Origin: Paracoccaceae bacterium
GTDB taxonomy: Bacteria; Pseudomonadota; Alphaproteobacteria; Rhodobacterales; Rhodobacteraceae
Assembly (NCBI GenBank): GCA_902554705.1
Contig: CACDPP010000003.1
Location: forward strand, 1 to 64,000
DNA: 64,000 bases
Direction of reading: 5' to 3'
Shown here: positions 51,626-61,492 of the stretch, one piece after another
Position numbering within the stretch: the stretch's first letter is position 1
Layout of the letters: the number at the start of each line of letters is the position of its first letter
Made by a program: the position numbers and the translations under genes
The notes under the pieces: generated by a model
What the model was told of the DNA's origin: nothing
What the model saw: the letters and a program-made list of their open reading frames with translations, nothing else
Databases searched by the model: none

Positions 51626-53079
51626 TGAAGTCCTCTTAAGTGTACATGCCCATTTTTATAGGTTTCATAGGCTGTTTGATACAGATCTACATATTTTTGA
51701 TTAGGTGTTATTTTTCTTTCAATTTCAGGCTTTGTCATAATTTCTTCAATAGGCGCCTTCATGATCGCGGAGATGGCCAATCTAGCTGCTCCCAAAGCTG
51801 CTCCAAATTCCCCACTCTTTGGTTTTTCTAATTCTATATTAAGGGTATTGGATATAGTTTGTAGCCAAAATTGGGAAACGCTTCCTCCGCCAATCGCTAA
51901 AAGAGAACTTGGTGACGCGTCTGTTTTTCTTATAGCTTCTAGGCAATCTCTCAGCGCAAAGGAAACACCCTCCATTACACATTGGGTCAATTTTGCAAGA
52001 TCAGAAGTCTGTCCTAAACCTGAAAAACCCGCTCGGATATGAGCATCATTGAGTGGAGTTCGTTCGCCCGACAAATAAGGAAAAAACTTCTCGTTTGCTG
52101 GTCCTATTGGTTCATTTGGGAGCAGGTGGTCCAATTCAGAAGCTGTTTTTCCTGAAATTTTTGAAAGCCAATTAAGGCTGTCAGTTGCAGATAAAATAAC
52201 ACCCATTTGGTACCATTTGTCTGGAATCGCATGACAGAACGTATGGACTGCAGCATCGGGAAATGGTTTACACTGATCTCGGCTAATCAATAAGACGCCC
52301 GACGTACCTAAGGAAACCAAACCTTCTCCTTCATTAATTGCACCTACGCCACAAGCTGCAGCGGCATTATCTCCGGCACCGCCCACAATCATTACTTCGC
52401 TAGGAAGGCCAAGTTCAGAAGCTAAGTCGGTTCGGATTTGACCGGCGATTTGGTTACCTTCAACTAGTTTAGGCATTTGTTCTATTTGCATATCACTCGA
52501 AATAATCAAATGTTCTGACCATTTCCGTAATTTTAAATCCAGCCAACTAGTCCCTGCACTGTCTGACATATCGGCAAAGGGTTCCCCAATTAACCAAGTA
52601 TTTAAATAACCCGCAGGTAAAACAATGGTTTTTATTTTTTGAAATATATCTGGTTCGTTGTTTTTTACCCATAAGAGCTTAGGAGCTGTAAATCCAGGAA
52701 AAACAATATTTCCAGAAATATCACGGACTTTTGGAAGGCTATCTAATCTTCTAGCTTCTTCGTGTGAACGCGTATCGTTCCAAAGTATACAAGATCTGAC
52801 TGGTGCATGCAGATTGTCGAGTAATACAGCTCCGTGCATGTGACCGGCAACTCCAATACTTTTCAATTTTGATATTTCTTTTGGAAAATTGTCTCGCAAG
52901 TCCAGAAAAGCGAGTTTGCAAGCATGTATCCAATCTTCTGGATTTTGTTCACTCCAACCAGGGTGTGGATTAGAGACTTCGTATTTACTTTCGGAGCTTG
53001 CTATAAAATTACCAAATTGGTCCACTAAAATAGCTCTGAGACCAGAAGTGCCTAGGTCAATCCCGATAAAGTACAACAA
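51622..53079 (-). CDS. xylB: Xylulokinase
   Basis: 485 residues of the FGGY kinase fold. [16 protein letters not shown] (phosphate 1), [37 protein letters not shown] (the catalytic Asp), LGTSGVLL and [12 protein letters not shown]. It phosphorylates D-xylulose to xylulose-5-phosphate for the pentose phosphate pathway. First gene of the xyl pair; the promoter must lie in 53080-53208. Confidence 0.96.
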   Translation of the reverse strand: MLYFIGIDLGTSGLRAILVDQFGNFIASSESKYEVSNPHPGWSEQNPEDWIHACKLAFLDLRDNFPKEISKLKSIGVAGHMHGAVLLDNLHAPVRSCILWNDTRSHEEARRLDSLPKVRDISGNIVFPGFTAPKLLWVKNNEPDIFQKIKTIVLPAGYLNTWLIGEPFADMSDSAGTSWLDLKLRKWSEHLIISSDMQIEQMPKLVEGNQIAGQIRTDLASELGLPSEVMIVGGAGDNAAAACGVGAINEGEGLVSLGTSGVLLISRDQCKPFPDAAVHTFCHAIPDKWYQMGVILSATDSLNWLSKISGKTASELDHLLPNEPIGPANEKFFPYLSGERTPLNDAHIRAGFSGLGQTSDLAKLTQCVMEGVSFALRDCLEAIRKTDASPSSLLAIGGGSVSQFWLQTISNTLNIELEKPKSGEFGAALGAARLAISAIMKAPIEEIMTKPEIERKITPNQKYVDLYQTAYETYKNGHVHLRGLQ

Positions 53080-53208
53080 AAGCTCCTTACTCTTAATGCC
53101 TTAGGTTTGAGTGTTATCACCCCAGACTATCGATATTAGGCTAGTGGGTTATTTCTGCATTGCAAGGTCTATAAATTGTTAAACTGCAGAATTCTTATCT
53201 GAAAAATT

Positions 53209-53655
53209 AATGTGTTGGACTTTAAAACGATCTTATTTGACTATAAGTTAGATTTTGTAGCGTCTGCAAAACATCCACTTTCAAAAAATAAATGGATCGA
53301 AGCTTTAGACTTTGAGAAGGAAACTTTAATAAACTATCCGGTGGAAACAAGCCGTCTTGATGTTTTTTCGCAACTTCTTATTCCGAATAAAGTTGAACCG
53401 GAACATAACAGACAAGTCGAACTTACGTCTATAATTTTGTTATTAGTTGCATCGGATCGAGGCGTAACTCTTTTGCCCAATTGGGTGGTTGCGGAGTTTA
53501 GAAATAATTCAAACTACGTAATAGTACAGTTAAACACAAAGGACACTATACGCGGTCCTTTTGCGACCACGGGGACGAATTGTTTAGAAAAACCTTTTAT
53601 GCGTAATCTGATTGATCTTGCGGGCCAAGAAGCTGGCAGACTACAAAAAGTTTAG
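53209..53655 (+). pseudogene. Truncated LysR/MetR-like regulator fragment
   Basis: About 148 residues that match the C-terminal substrate-binding domain of LysR-family proteins of MetR type: VASAKHPLSKNKWIE, INYPVETSRLDVF, LLLVASDRGVTLLPNWVV. No helix-turn-helix domain is present; a stop (TGA) lies four codons upstream of the GTG. It is a relic whose DNA-binding half has been lost. It overlaps the csp gene by four bases. It could still be expressed, but lacks DNA binding. Confidence 0.75.
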
Positions 53656-53858
53656 ACAGCCTTCAAATCACCAGCCATCTGACGGCCATCACGGCCTTCT
53701 TCTAACTCATAAGTAACCTTTTGGTTATCTTCTAAACCAGCTAAACCAGAAGCTTCCACAGCAGATATATGAACAAAAACATCTTTGCCGCCATCTTCAG
53801 GCTCAATAAAGCCAAATCCTTTTTTGGTGTTAAACCATTTCACGGTGCCATTGGGCAT
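53652..53858 (-). CDS. Cold shock protein
   Basis: 68 residues of the CspA fold: GTVKWFNTKKGFGFIEPEDGG (RNP1), VFVHISAVEASG (RNP2), and the QKVTYELEEGRDGRQMAGDL end. Binds single-stranded RNA and DNA. RBS (GGAG-like) and a long leader lie upstream, probably with temperature-dependent folding. Confidence 0.96.
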   Translation of the reverse strand: MPNGTVKWFNTKKGFGFIEPEDGGKDVFVHISAVEASGLAGLEDNQKVTYELEEGRDGRQMAGDLKAV

Positions 53859-54035
53859 TTCCGCGTCTCCTTATATTAAAATTTCCCCACTATTTGGGGT
53901 TGTCACGCAAGTAGTTGAGATATAACTTTTTCGTTATTGCCCATTTACAATAGTAACATCATAATAAGATGGTTTAAAATTTAAAAATTCAAGTCAATAA
54001 TTTCACTTAAAGGTATAAAAAGAGTTTTGGAGCCA

Positions 54036-54338
54036 ATGATTATTTATGGATTGAAAAATTGTGATGCATGTAAAGCCTTGCTAAAGGTAGAAGCAGACTT
54101 TGAATTATTTGACGTAAGTATAACACCAATACCAGAAAATATATTGGAAAAAGCCATAGAAAATTTTGGTGAGGCACTTATCAATAAACGGTCATTGACT
54201 TGGCGAAAGCTAGACATCGAAACCAGACAGAAACAAACACATGAAATTATACGGCTTCACCCAAAAGTTATGAAGCGGCCGTTAGTTGAGCTCAAGTCTG
54301 GAGATCTTTCTCTAGGCTTTAAAGCATCAAAAGATTAA
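54036..54338 (+). CDS. ArsC/Spx-family protein
   Basis: 100 residues from the ATG at 54036, with GGAG ahead. IIYGLKNCDACKALL gives a CxxC motif in the ArsC/Spx thioredoxin-like fold; LHPKVMKRPLVE is the conserved RPL motif. It resembles YffB-like proteins of unknown role rather than a proven arsenate reductase. Convergent with thrS. Confidence 0.85.
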   Translation: MIIYGLKNCDACKALLKVEADFELFDVSITPIPENILEKAIENFGEALINKRSLTWRKLDIETRQKQTHEIIRLHPKVMKRPLVELKSGDLSLGFKASKD

Positions 54339-54343
54339 ATTTT

Positions 54344-56299
54344 TCAATTGAAAGCTAACTGATCTGGAGATTTGGCTTCTTCTGTTAGTTGATTTATTAT
54401 CTCCGTTAGTTGCTCCACCTTTGTATGTTTATCTCCCAACCTTCTTACAGAAACAGTTTGATCAGCAATTTCTTTCATGCCGCACGCTAAGATTACTGGA
54501 ACTTTACTTACGGAATGCTCGCGAACTTTGTAATTAATCTTCTCGTTTCGTAAGTCGACCTCTGCGCGTATGCCTTTAGCTTTCAAAGCGCTTACGACAT
54601 TTTCGCAATAGTCATTTGCGTCAGAAACAATGGCTGCGACGACGACTTGTCTAGGCGCCAGCCAAAATGGTAACCGACCTGCAAAACTTTCAATCAATAT
54701 GCCAATGAAACGTTCAAAAGAGCCCAAACAAGCTCTATGGAGCATAACGGGGCGATGTTTGTTACCATCCTCCCCTATATAATTAGCATCTAATCGATCT
54801 GGTAAAACAAAATCTACTTGGAGAGTGCCACATTGCCAATCTCTACCTATTGCGTCTGTTAAAACAAATTCAAGTTTTGGGCCATAAAAAGCACCCTCGC
54901 CAGGATTTATTTCAAATTCATAACCAGCAGCTATTGTTGCTGATTTCAAAGCGTCTTCTGCCTTATCCCAAACCTCGTTACTGCCCGAACGTTTTTCTGG
55001 TCTATCAGAAAATTTGATGGAGAATTTTTCAAAGCCTAAATCCTTATAAACGTCAGACAGGAAGTTTATAAATTTTTTTGTTTCGGACTCAATTTGATCC
55101 TCGCGGCAAAAAATATGGGCATCATCTTGAGTAAAACCGCGCACACGCATCACGCCATGCAGTGCGCCTGAGGGTTCATATCGATTACAACTACCAAATT
55201 CAGCCATTCTAAGCGGCAAATCACGATATGACTTAAGACCTTGATTATAAACTTGCACGTGACATGGGCAATTCATTGGTTTAAGCGCATTTACTGCTTT
55301 TTCGCGGGCATGTTCTTCATCGACTTCAACTATAAACATGTTCTCTTGATATTTTTCCCAATGACCAGATGCTTCCCATAATTTTCGATCAACTAGCTGT
55401 GGAGTATTTACCTCAACATAACCATCTTGTTCCTGTTTACGGCGCATATAGTCTTGTAATGTTGTGTAAATTTTCCACCCATTTGGATGCCAAAATATTT
55501 GCCCCGGCGCTTCCTCCTGCATATGGAATAATTTCATTTCTCGACCAAGTTTTCGGTGGTCTCTTTTCGCAGCTTCTTCTAGCATATTTAGATGAGTTTT
55601 TAGTTGTTCTTTATTTAAAAAAGCACAGCCATAAATCCGTTGAAGCTGCTCTCTATTGCTATCACCCCTCCAATATGCACCGGCAACATGCATTAATTTA
55701 AAACCATCTGCGGGAACTTGACCTGTGTGTTGTAAGTGAGGGCCACGGCAAAGATCTTGCCAATTTCCGTGCCAATACATTCTTATAGGTTCGTCGCCTG
55801 GAATTGATTCAATCAGCTCAACTTTAAATGGCTCATTATTCTTTTTATAATAGTCGATCGCTTCCTGACGGCTCCATACTTCAGTTTTAACCATGTCTCT
55901 CGCGTTTATTATTTCTTTCATTTTCTTTTCGATGAGAATCAAGTCATCTGCAGTGAAAGGATCTTTTCTGTCAAAATCATAGTACCACCCATCACGGATG
56001 ACGGGCCCAATAGTAACCTTAACGTCAGGCCAAATTTCTTGAACTGCGCGGGCCATGATGTGAGCAAGGTCATGCCTGACAAGTTCTAGAGCGGGTTCAG
56101 TATCTTTGATTGTATTTATAGCGATACTCGCGTCTTCCTTAATGGGCCAAGAAAGGTCAAAGTGTTGCCCATTTACGGTTGAGCTTATGGCTTTTTTAAA
56201 TAGAGAGGGGGCAATGGAACTTGCAACTTCTTGTGAAGTTACTCCTATATCAAATTTCTTTTGATTGCCGTCAGGAAAAGTAAGAGTTACTTGGCTCAT
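54344..56299 (-). CDS. thrS: Threonyl-tRNA synthetase
   Basis: 651 residues from the ATG at 56299, with GAGG ahead. N-terminal TGS domain, then the editing SAD domain with [14 protein letters not shown], the class II core ([11 protein letters not shown] motif 2 region, [30 protein letters not shown]) and the anticodon domain. Charges tRNA-Thr. A GC-rich segment at 56330-56400 may be a leader but no clear fold is proven. Confidence 0.97.
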   Translation of the reverse strand: MSQVTLTFPDGNQKKFDIGVTSQEVASSIAPSLFKKAISSTVNGQHFDLSWPIKEDASIAINTIKDTEPALELVRHDLAHIMARAVQEIWPDVKVTIGPVIRDGWYYDFDRKDPFTADDLILIEKKMKEIINARDMVKTEVWSRQEAIDYYKKNNEPFKVELIESIPGDEPIRMYWHGNWQDLCRGPHLQHTGQVPADGFKLMHVAGAYWRGDSNREQLQRIYGCAFLNKEQLKTHLNMLEEAAKRDHRKLGREMKLFHMQEEAPGQIFWHPNGWKIYTTLQDYMRRKQEQDGYVEVNTPQLVDRKLWEASGHWEKYQENMFIVEVDEEHAREKAVNALKPMNCPCHVQVYNQGLKSYRDLPLRMAEFGSCNRYEPSGALHGVMRVRGFTQDDAHIFCREDQIESETKKFINFLSDVYKDLGFEKFSIKFSDRPEKRSGSNEVWDKAEDALKSATIAAGYEFEINPGEGAFYGPKLEFVLTDAIGRDWQCGTLQVDFVLPDRLDANYIGEDGNKHRPVMLHRACLGSFERFIGILIESFAGRLPFWLAPRQVVVAAIVSDANDYCENVVSALKAKGIRAEVDLRNEKINYKVREHSVSKVPVILACGMKEIADQTVSVRRLGDKHTKVEQLTEIINQLTEEAKSPDQLAFN

Positions 56300-56507
56300 T
56301 ATTATCGTCCTCATCAATTTGGCGCCTACAAAACGCCCGGTTGCGGGTTAAGCTTTGATCCGGTTGTGAAGGGCTGAGGCTTTTTCGTCAACCCTTAAAT
56401 ACTTTTGAACTGTTGAGTGCTGGCTTTTTTCACTTTAAATCATAAGTAGGAAAATATTGAAAATAATCTTAAGAATTTCTTTTTCTAAGAAAAGTTAAAG
56501 GTAAAAA

Positions 56508-57251
56508 ATGACAAAATTCCTAGCAACGCAAACTGGCCAGAAGTTAGCTTATTCATTTACTAAGGGGACAGGTCCTACTGTGGTTTTTTTGGGCGGTTTC
56601 AAGTCAGACATGGAAGGCTCAAAGGCGATTTTTTTAGAAAAATGGGCGAGAAAAAGAAATAGGTCATTCTTGCGATTTGATTATTCTGGTCATGGGCAGT
56701 CTACTGGTGACTTTCTTAATCTTGGGATTGGAGATTGGTTTAATGATGCTAAGCAAATTATTAAATTAACAAAAAATAACGGACTAATTTTGATTGGTTC
56801 CTCTATGGGCGGCTGGATTTCATTATTATTAAGCCGAGAACTTGGTAGTAGGCTAAAAGGTTTAATTACAATAGCCGCTGCCCCAGACTTTACCGAAGAC
56901 AGTATGTGGAAAAATTTTACCGAGGATCAAAAAAAAGAAGTTTTAAAAAAAGGTGTCCTTTACTTACCATCAGACTATGGCGAGCCCTATCCAATAACAC
57001 GCTATCTTATCGAAAATGGACGGCAAAATCTTGTATTGCGTGAGCCACTAGAATTAACTTGCCCAGTTAGACTTATGCAGGGAACTGAAGATACGGCAGT
57101 AACACGAGAAACTGCATTAAAATTATTTGATCATATCAGCGCAGATGACCTATCACTTTTTTTCAAACGTGGTGCTGACCATTCCTTTTCTGATCAAGGT
57201 TGTTTGGAAATCCTTGAGAAAAATTTAGAAAATATGTTGGAAATATGGTAA
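56508..57251 (+). CDS. Alpha/beta hydrolase 1
   Basis: 247 residues. The nucleophile elbow is GSSMGG, the acid is Asp in GTEDTAV, and the His is in GADHSFSD, a complete triad. It resembles ABHD10/palmitoyl-protein-thioesterase-like and other small esterases. The stop overlaps the start of the next hydrolase by seven bases, so they form a pair. Confidence 0.85.
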   Translation: MTKFLATQTGQKLAYSFTKGTGPTVVFLGGFKSDMEGSKAIFLEKWARKRNRSFLRFDYSGHGQSTGDFLNLGIGDWFNDAKQIIKLTKNNGLILIGSSMGGWISLLLSRELGSRLKGLITIAAAPDFTEDSMWKNFTEDQKKEVLKKGVLYLPSDYGEPYPITRYLIENGRQNLVLREPLELTCPVRLMQGTEDTAVTRETALKLFDHISADDLSLFFKRGADHSFSDQGCLEILEKNLENMLEIW

Positions 57252-58183
57252 TTTTTCTTATTTTTTTAGGATGTTTACTCGTGATTTTAGTCTTAGGAAA
57301 GCGCGAGCCTGCTGATTTAACTTTGTCGAAAGTATCGATCAATACAAGTGTAGATCATTATTTAGAAAAGCGAGAAAAAGAAGTTTTAGGCCTACAGCCC
57401 GGGGTCTGTAAGGAAGTAACTTGGGCTGAGAAAAGAGGAAAAAAGACAAAATTTTCTATTATTTTTCTGCATGGATTTACGGCCTCAAAGTTCGAGTTAT
57501 CTCCATTTCCTAACGCTGTCGCTCTTGGGCTTAAAGCCAATATATACAACGCTCGTCTATCGGGACATGGATGTGGGGGCGAGGCGCTTGGCAAAGTAAA
57601 AGTAAAAGATTGGGTTTTTGATTTATCTGAAGCGTTAGAAATAGGCAGAAAAATTGGCGAGAAAATCATTATAATTGGTTCATCAACGGGAGGTACTTTA
57701 GCAACTGTGGCTGCGTCTGAAAAAAACGTCTCCGGAATTATTTTTGTATCACCAAATTTTAAAGTTCGGTATCGATTTTTTCAAATCTTCACACTTGGTT
57801 TTGCTCGATTTTGGATCCCTCTTATCTTTGGAAAATACCATGAATTTCAACCTATATCAAAAGAGCATGCGATATATTGGACGACCCGCTACCCAATAGT
57901 TGCTGCCATAACTATGGCTACACTTGTTAAAAAAGTCGTTAGTCAAAATTTTGATAAAAAAAATTGTCCTGCCTTATTTATTGTTTCAGAGGAAGATAAA
58001 GTTGTAGATGCAAAGAAAACTCTCAAAATTGCTGAACAATGGGGAGGAAAATCATTTGTTAATCTAGTAAAATGCGGTCCTTATGATGATTCAAATTCAC
58101 ATGTTCTTGCTGGCGATATTAAGTCACCAACGCAGACTGAAAAGCTTGTTAAGACGTCGCTTGCCTGGATCAAATCTTTGTGA
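57245..58183 (+). CDS. Alpha/beta hydrolase 2, membrane-anchored
   Basis: 312 residues with an N-terminal membrane helix (about 2-17), then IIFLHGFTASKFELSPF, the elbow GSSTGG, the acid in EEDKVVD and the His in SNSHVLAGD. Carboxylesterase-like, anchored to face the periplasm or cytoplasm. Translationally coupled to hydrolase 1, perhaps acting on the same kind of ester. Confidence 0.82.
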   Translation: MVIFLIFLGCLLVILVLGKREPADLTLSKVSINTSVDHYLEKREKEVLGLQPGVCKEVTWAEKRGKKTKFSIIFLHGFTASKFELSPFPNAVALGLKANIYNARLSGHGCGGEALGKVKVKDWVFDLSEALEIGRKIGEKIIIIGSSTGGTLATVAASEKNVSGIIFVSPNFKVRYRFFQIFTLGFARFWIPLIFGKYHEFQPISKEHAIYWTTRYPIVAAITMATLVKKVVSQNFDKKNCPALFIVSEEDKVVDAKKTLKIAEQWGGKSFVNLVKCGPYDDSNSHVLAGDIKSPTQTEKLVKTSLAWIKSL

Positions 58184-58219
58184 TGGAGTAGAGTTGTTGA
58201 ATTTAACTAGGTGTAAAAT

Positions 58220-58981
58220 ATGTTACCTCGAACCCCATCCTTTCGATTAGATGGAAAACGTGCAGTAGTGATTGGAGGATCCCGTGGTATTGGCCTTGGG
58301 TGCGCAGTAGCTTTGGCGGAGGAGGGGGCAAATGTAACAATTGTCGCGCGGTCTAAAGATCAAGTTTTCGAAACGGTAAACAAAATGAAATCTGAAGGCT
58401 TCTCTGTATCAGGAGTGCCAATGGACGTAACTAATATTGATAGTGTAAACAATTTAATGAATGAATTCTATGATATTGACATTCTAGTGAATTCGGCAGG
58501 GATCTCACGACATACTCCTACAGTTGATACGACAGTAGCTGATTTTGACGACGTGATGTCCGTGAATGTGAAATCTGCATATTTTTTAGCTCAGTCAGCT
58601 GCGAAGAAAATGATCGCTAAGGGCGTGGGCGGATCAATAATTCAAATTAGTAGCCAAATGGCTTATGTCGGAGGAATTGATAGAGCAGTTTATTGTGGAA
58701 CAAAGCATGCAATTGAAGGCATAAATAAATCAATGGCGATTGAGTTTGGGCCACATAAAATTAGAATAAATTCTATTTGTCCAACCTTTATAAAAACACC
58801 TTTTACCGAGTCTACATTCAAAGACCCAGATAAGGTGAAGTGGATAGAGTCAAAAATAAAACTTCGAAGAGTAGGCGAAGTAGAAGATATAATGGGCGCA
58901 GTTAAATTTTTAGCTTCTGACGTTTCATCTATGGTTACCGGTTCATCCATACTTATTGACGGCGGTTGGACAGCCGGTTAA
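58220..58981 (+). CDS. Short-chain dehydrogenase/reductase
   Basis: 253 residues. GGSRGIGLG (cofactor), NSAGISR in the NNAG place, the Ser in ISSQMAYVGG and YCGTKHA (Tyr-x3-Lys). Similar to 3-oxoacyl-ACP-reductase-like and gluconate-dehydrogenase-type SDRs. It follows hydrolase 2 by 37 bases and may share the transcript. Substrate unknown. Confidence 0.92.
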   Translation: MLPRTPSFRLDGKRAVVIGGSRGIGLGCAVALAEEGANVTIVARSKDQVFETVNKMKSEGFSVSGVPMDVTNIDSVNNLMNEFYDIDILVNSAGISRHTPTVDTTVADFDDVMSVNVKSAYFLAQSAAKKMIAKGVGGSIIQISSQMAYVGGIDRAVYCGTKHAIEGINKSMAIEFGPHKIRINSICPTFIKTPFTESTFKDPDKVKWIESKIKLRRVGEVEDIMGAVKFLASDVSSMVTGSSILIDGGWTAG

Positions 58982-59029
58982 ATTCTCTAAAGCTCAAATT
59001 TTTAATAGTAAAAATCCGAATAGCTCTTA

Positions 59030-59566
59030 TCAGCTGTCTTTTTGTAAAAACTCTTCAATTTTAGAAGTAATCTTTGGAGAAGTTGGTTTTATGATGGAAT
59101 TATATGTCTCAACAAGGTTGCCCTCAGGGTCCAGTAATACTTTGTAAAAATTCCATCGTGGAGTGAAACCATACTCTTTTTTCATCCATTGGAAAAATGG
59201 ATGAGCTCCCCCACCCTTAACAGAGGTGATTGTCGTCATTGGTAGGGTAAGATTATAATTAATTTCACAAAAATCCTGAACAGCCGCTTCTGATTTAAGC
59301 TCTTGGTTAAAATCGTTTGACGGTACCGTTATTACAACCAGTCCTTGCTCAGAATATTTGTCATGTAATTTCTGTAACCCTTCGTATTGATAAGTAAAAC
59401 CGCAGCGGCTAGCTGTATTTACAATCAAAACCGGACTACCCCTGAATTCCTGAAGGTTTAAAATGCCCCCGTCGATATTTTCAAACTCAAAAGCGCTTGT
59501 GGCGTGAACAGGACTTGTCATTAACATCAAACTTAACCCGAAAATTTTTAAAAAATCTATAATCAT
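59030..59566 (-). CDS. Glutathione peroxidase
   Basis: 178 residues with a signal peptide (about 1-22). The active Cys is in NTASRCGFTYQYEG (no Sec), the Gln-Trp pair sits in WMKKEYG and WNFYKVLL. Reduces peroxides with a thiol donor, probably periplasmic or thioredoxin-linked given the export. Confidence 0.92.
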   Translation of the reverse strand: MIIDFLKIFGLSLMLMTSPVHATSAFEFENIDGGILNLQEFRGSPVLIVNTASRCGFTYQYEGLQKLHDKYSEQGLVVITVPSNDFNQELKSEAAVQDFCEINYNLTLPMTTITSVKGGGAHPFFQWMKKEYGFTPRWNFYKVLLDPEGNLVETYNSIIKPTSPKITSKIEEFLQKDS

Positions 59567-59612
59567 GAAAAAAAGTTAGCGCGATTTTCTAAGTGTCAAT
59601 AAATGTTTTCTA

Positions 59613-61430
59613 TCAATCGAATGTTTCTAACTCATCGATCATTTCAGATATCATCGACAAGCCCTTGGACCAAAATTCAGGATCACTAGCGTCTAAGCCA
59701 AACGGTTCAAGTAGTTCTTTATGATGCTTTGATCCACCAGCGGATAGCATGTTAAAGTACTTATCTTCGAACCCTTTTGGATTTTCTTTGTATGTTGCAT
59801 AAAGCGCATTTACCAAACCATCACCAAATGCATAGGCATAAACATAAAAAGGTGAATGCACAAAATGGGGTATATAGCTCCAAAATGTTTCATACCCTTC
59901 TACGAATTCAAATGCTGGACCGAGACTTTCGGATTGAACTGACATCCACAAAGCATTTATGTCTGATGGTGTAAGCTCTCCTTTTTTTCGAGCATCATGA
60001 AGCTTACATTCAAAATCGTAAAAAGCAATTTGCCTGACTACGGTATTAATCATATCTTCTACTTTGTTCGCCAAAAGGACCTTTCGCTCAACCTTATCTT
60101 TTGCTTGATCAAGCATTTTTTGAAATGTAAGCATCTCCCCAAAGACAGAAGCCGTTTCGGCCAGTGTAAGGGGTGTCGAAGACAGCATCTGTCCCTGCGA
60201 AGACGCCAAAACTTGGTGGATACCATGACCAAGTTCGTGAGCGAGTGTCATTACATCGCGTGGTTTCCCAAGATAATTTAACATTATGTAAGGATGCACA
60301 TCTGTCACCGTAGGATGAGCAAATGCTCCAGGCGCTTTCCCTGGTTTTACACCTGCATCAATCCAACCGTTGTTAAAAAATGGAGTAATCAAATCTGACA
60401 TGCGATTATCAAACTTTGTGTATGCATCCGTCACTATCGTTTGTGCTTCATCCCATGAAACCAAAGTATCACTTTCCATGGGCAATGGAGCATTCCTATC
60501 CCAAACCTGCATGACTTCGAGACCAAGCCATTTCCGTTTCAACTCGTAATACCGATGACTAATTTTTGGATATGCTTTTACAACAGAATTCCTCAATGCT
60601 TCTACTACCTCTGGTTCGACCTGATTTGCTAAGTGTCGACCCATTTGGGCGGTTGGCATTCCCCTCCAGCGATCAACTATTTCTTTTTCTTTGGCCTGGG
60701 TATTATGAACCCGTGTAAAAACTTTTATATTTTCCATAAAAACGCGCGCTAATTCGTGGGTGGCTTTTTCGCGATTTTCCCGTTTTTGGTCAGTTAAAAG
60801 GTTAAGCGTAGCTTCTATATTCAGTGTTTCTTCGCCAACTTTAAATTTTAACCCAGCGATAGTTTCATCAAAAAGTTTTTCCCAGGCGTCTCCTACAATT
60901 CCAAGGTCATGAAGAAACTTTTCAATTTCATCCGATAGTTGATAAGGTTTAAGAGCTCTTATTTTTTCAAAAATTGGCTTATAACGAAAAAGGTCTGTAT
61001 TTTCTTTAAGTCTCTTATCTAGAAGATCATCATCTAAGCTGTTAATTTCAAGAGAAAAAAATACTAACTTTGTGGTAAAAATAGTAACTTTTTCTTGCAT
61101 GTCGGATAAAAATTTGGCGCGTTCAGCATCAGTCGTTTTCTGATAATAACGAAGGCCAGCATAAGAAATTATACGGCCTGAAATGGCACTAATCTTCTCA
61201 TTTCGAAGAACGCAGTTCAACAATTGGTCAGCTGAGAGACTTTTTAGCTTGCCTTCATAGTCCTTGGCAAATTTATCACATTCTTTTTCTAGCCAATTTA
61301 AATCACCTACTAATTCTTTTGCATCAGTTGAAGTGTAAAGATCATTCAAATTCCAATCAGGAAGTTGACCTAATTCAGAAGATCCTTTGGAATGCTCAGA
61401 ATCAAAAGTACGGATTGGAAGTTGAAACAT
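59613..61430 (-). CDS. Oligoendopeptidase, PepF/M3 family
   Basis: 605 residues, the usual length. Zinc site HELGHGIH, with the downstream Glu in LAETASVFGEML. Cleaves short peptides in the cytoplasm. It stands alone between glutathione peroxidase and the DNA ligase, both on the same strand. Confidence 0.95.
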   Translation of the reverse strand: MFQLPIRTFDSEHSKGSSELGQLPDWNLNDLYTSTDAKELVGDLNWLEKECDKFAKDYEGKLKSLSADQLLNCVLRNEKISAISGRIISYAGLRYYQKTTDAERAKFLSDMQEKVTIFTTKLVFFSLEINSLDDDLLDKRLKENTDLFRYKPIFEKIRALKPYQLSDEIEKFLHDLGIVGDAWEKLFDETIAGLKFKVGEETLNIEATLNLLTDQKRENREKATHELARVFMENIKVFTRVHNTQAKEKEIVDRWRGMPTAQMGRHLANQVEPEVVEALRNSVVKAYPKISHRYYELKRKWLGLEVMQVWDRNAPLPMESDTLVSWDEAQTIVTDAYTKFDNRMSDLITPFFNNGWIDAGVKPGKAPGAFAHPTVTDVHPYIMLNYLGKPRDVMTLAHELGHGIHQVLASSQGQMLSSTPLTLAETASVFGEMLTFQKMLDQAKDKVERKVLLANKVEDMINTVVRQIAFYDFECKLHDARKKGELTPSDINALWMSVQSESLGPAFEFVEGYETFWSYIPHFVHSPFYVYAYAFGDGLVNALYATYKENPKGFEDKYFNMLSAGGSKHHKELLEPFGLDASDPEFWSKGLSMISEMIDELETFD

Positions 61431-61492
61431 CTTTTACCTCGAGATTTATGCAATTAGGATTATGTAACTGTAAAACGAAGTACTACAAGAGA

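Noticed and set aside
56330-56400. T-box or thrS autoregulatory leader
   Set aside because: GC-rich segments exist but I cannot build a convincing tRNA-like or T-box structure by eye.
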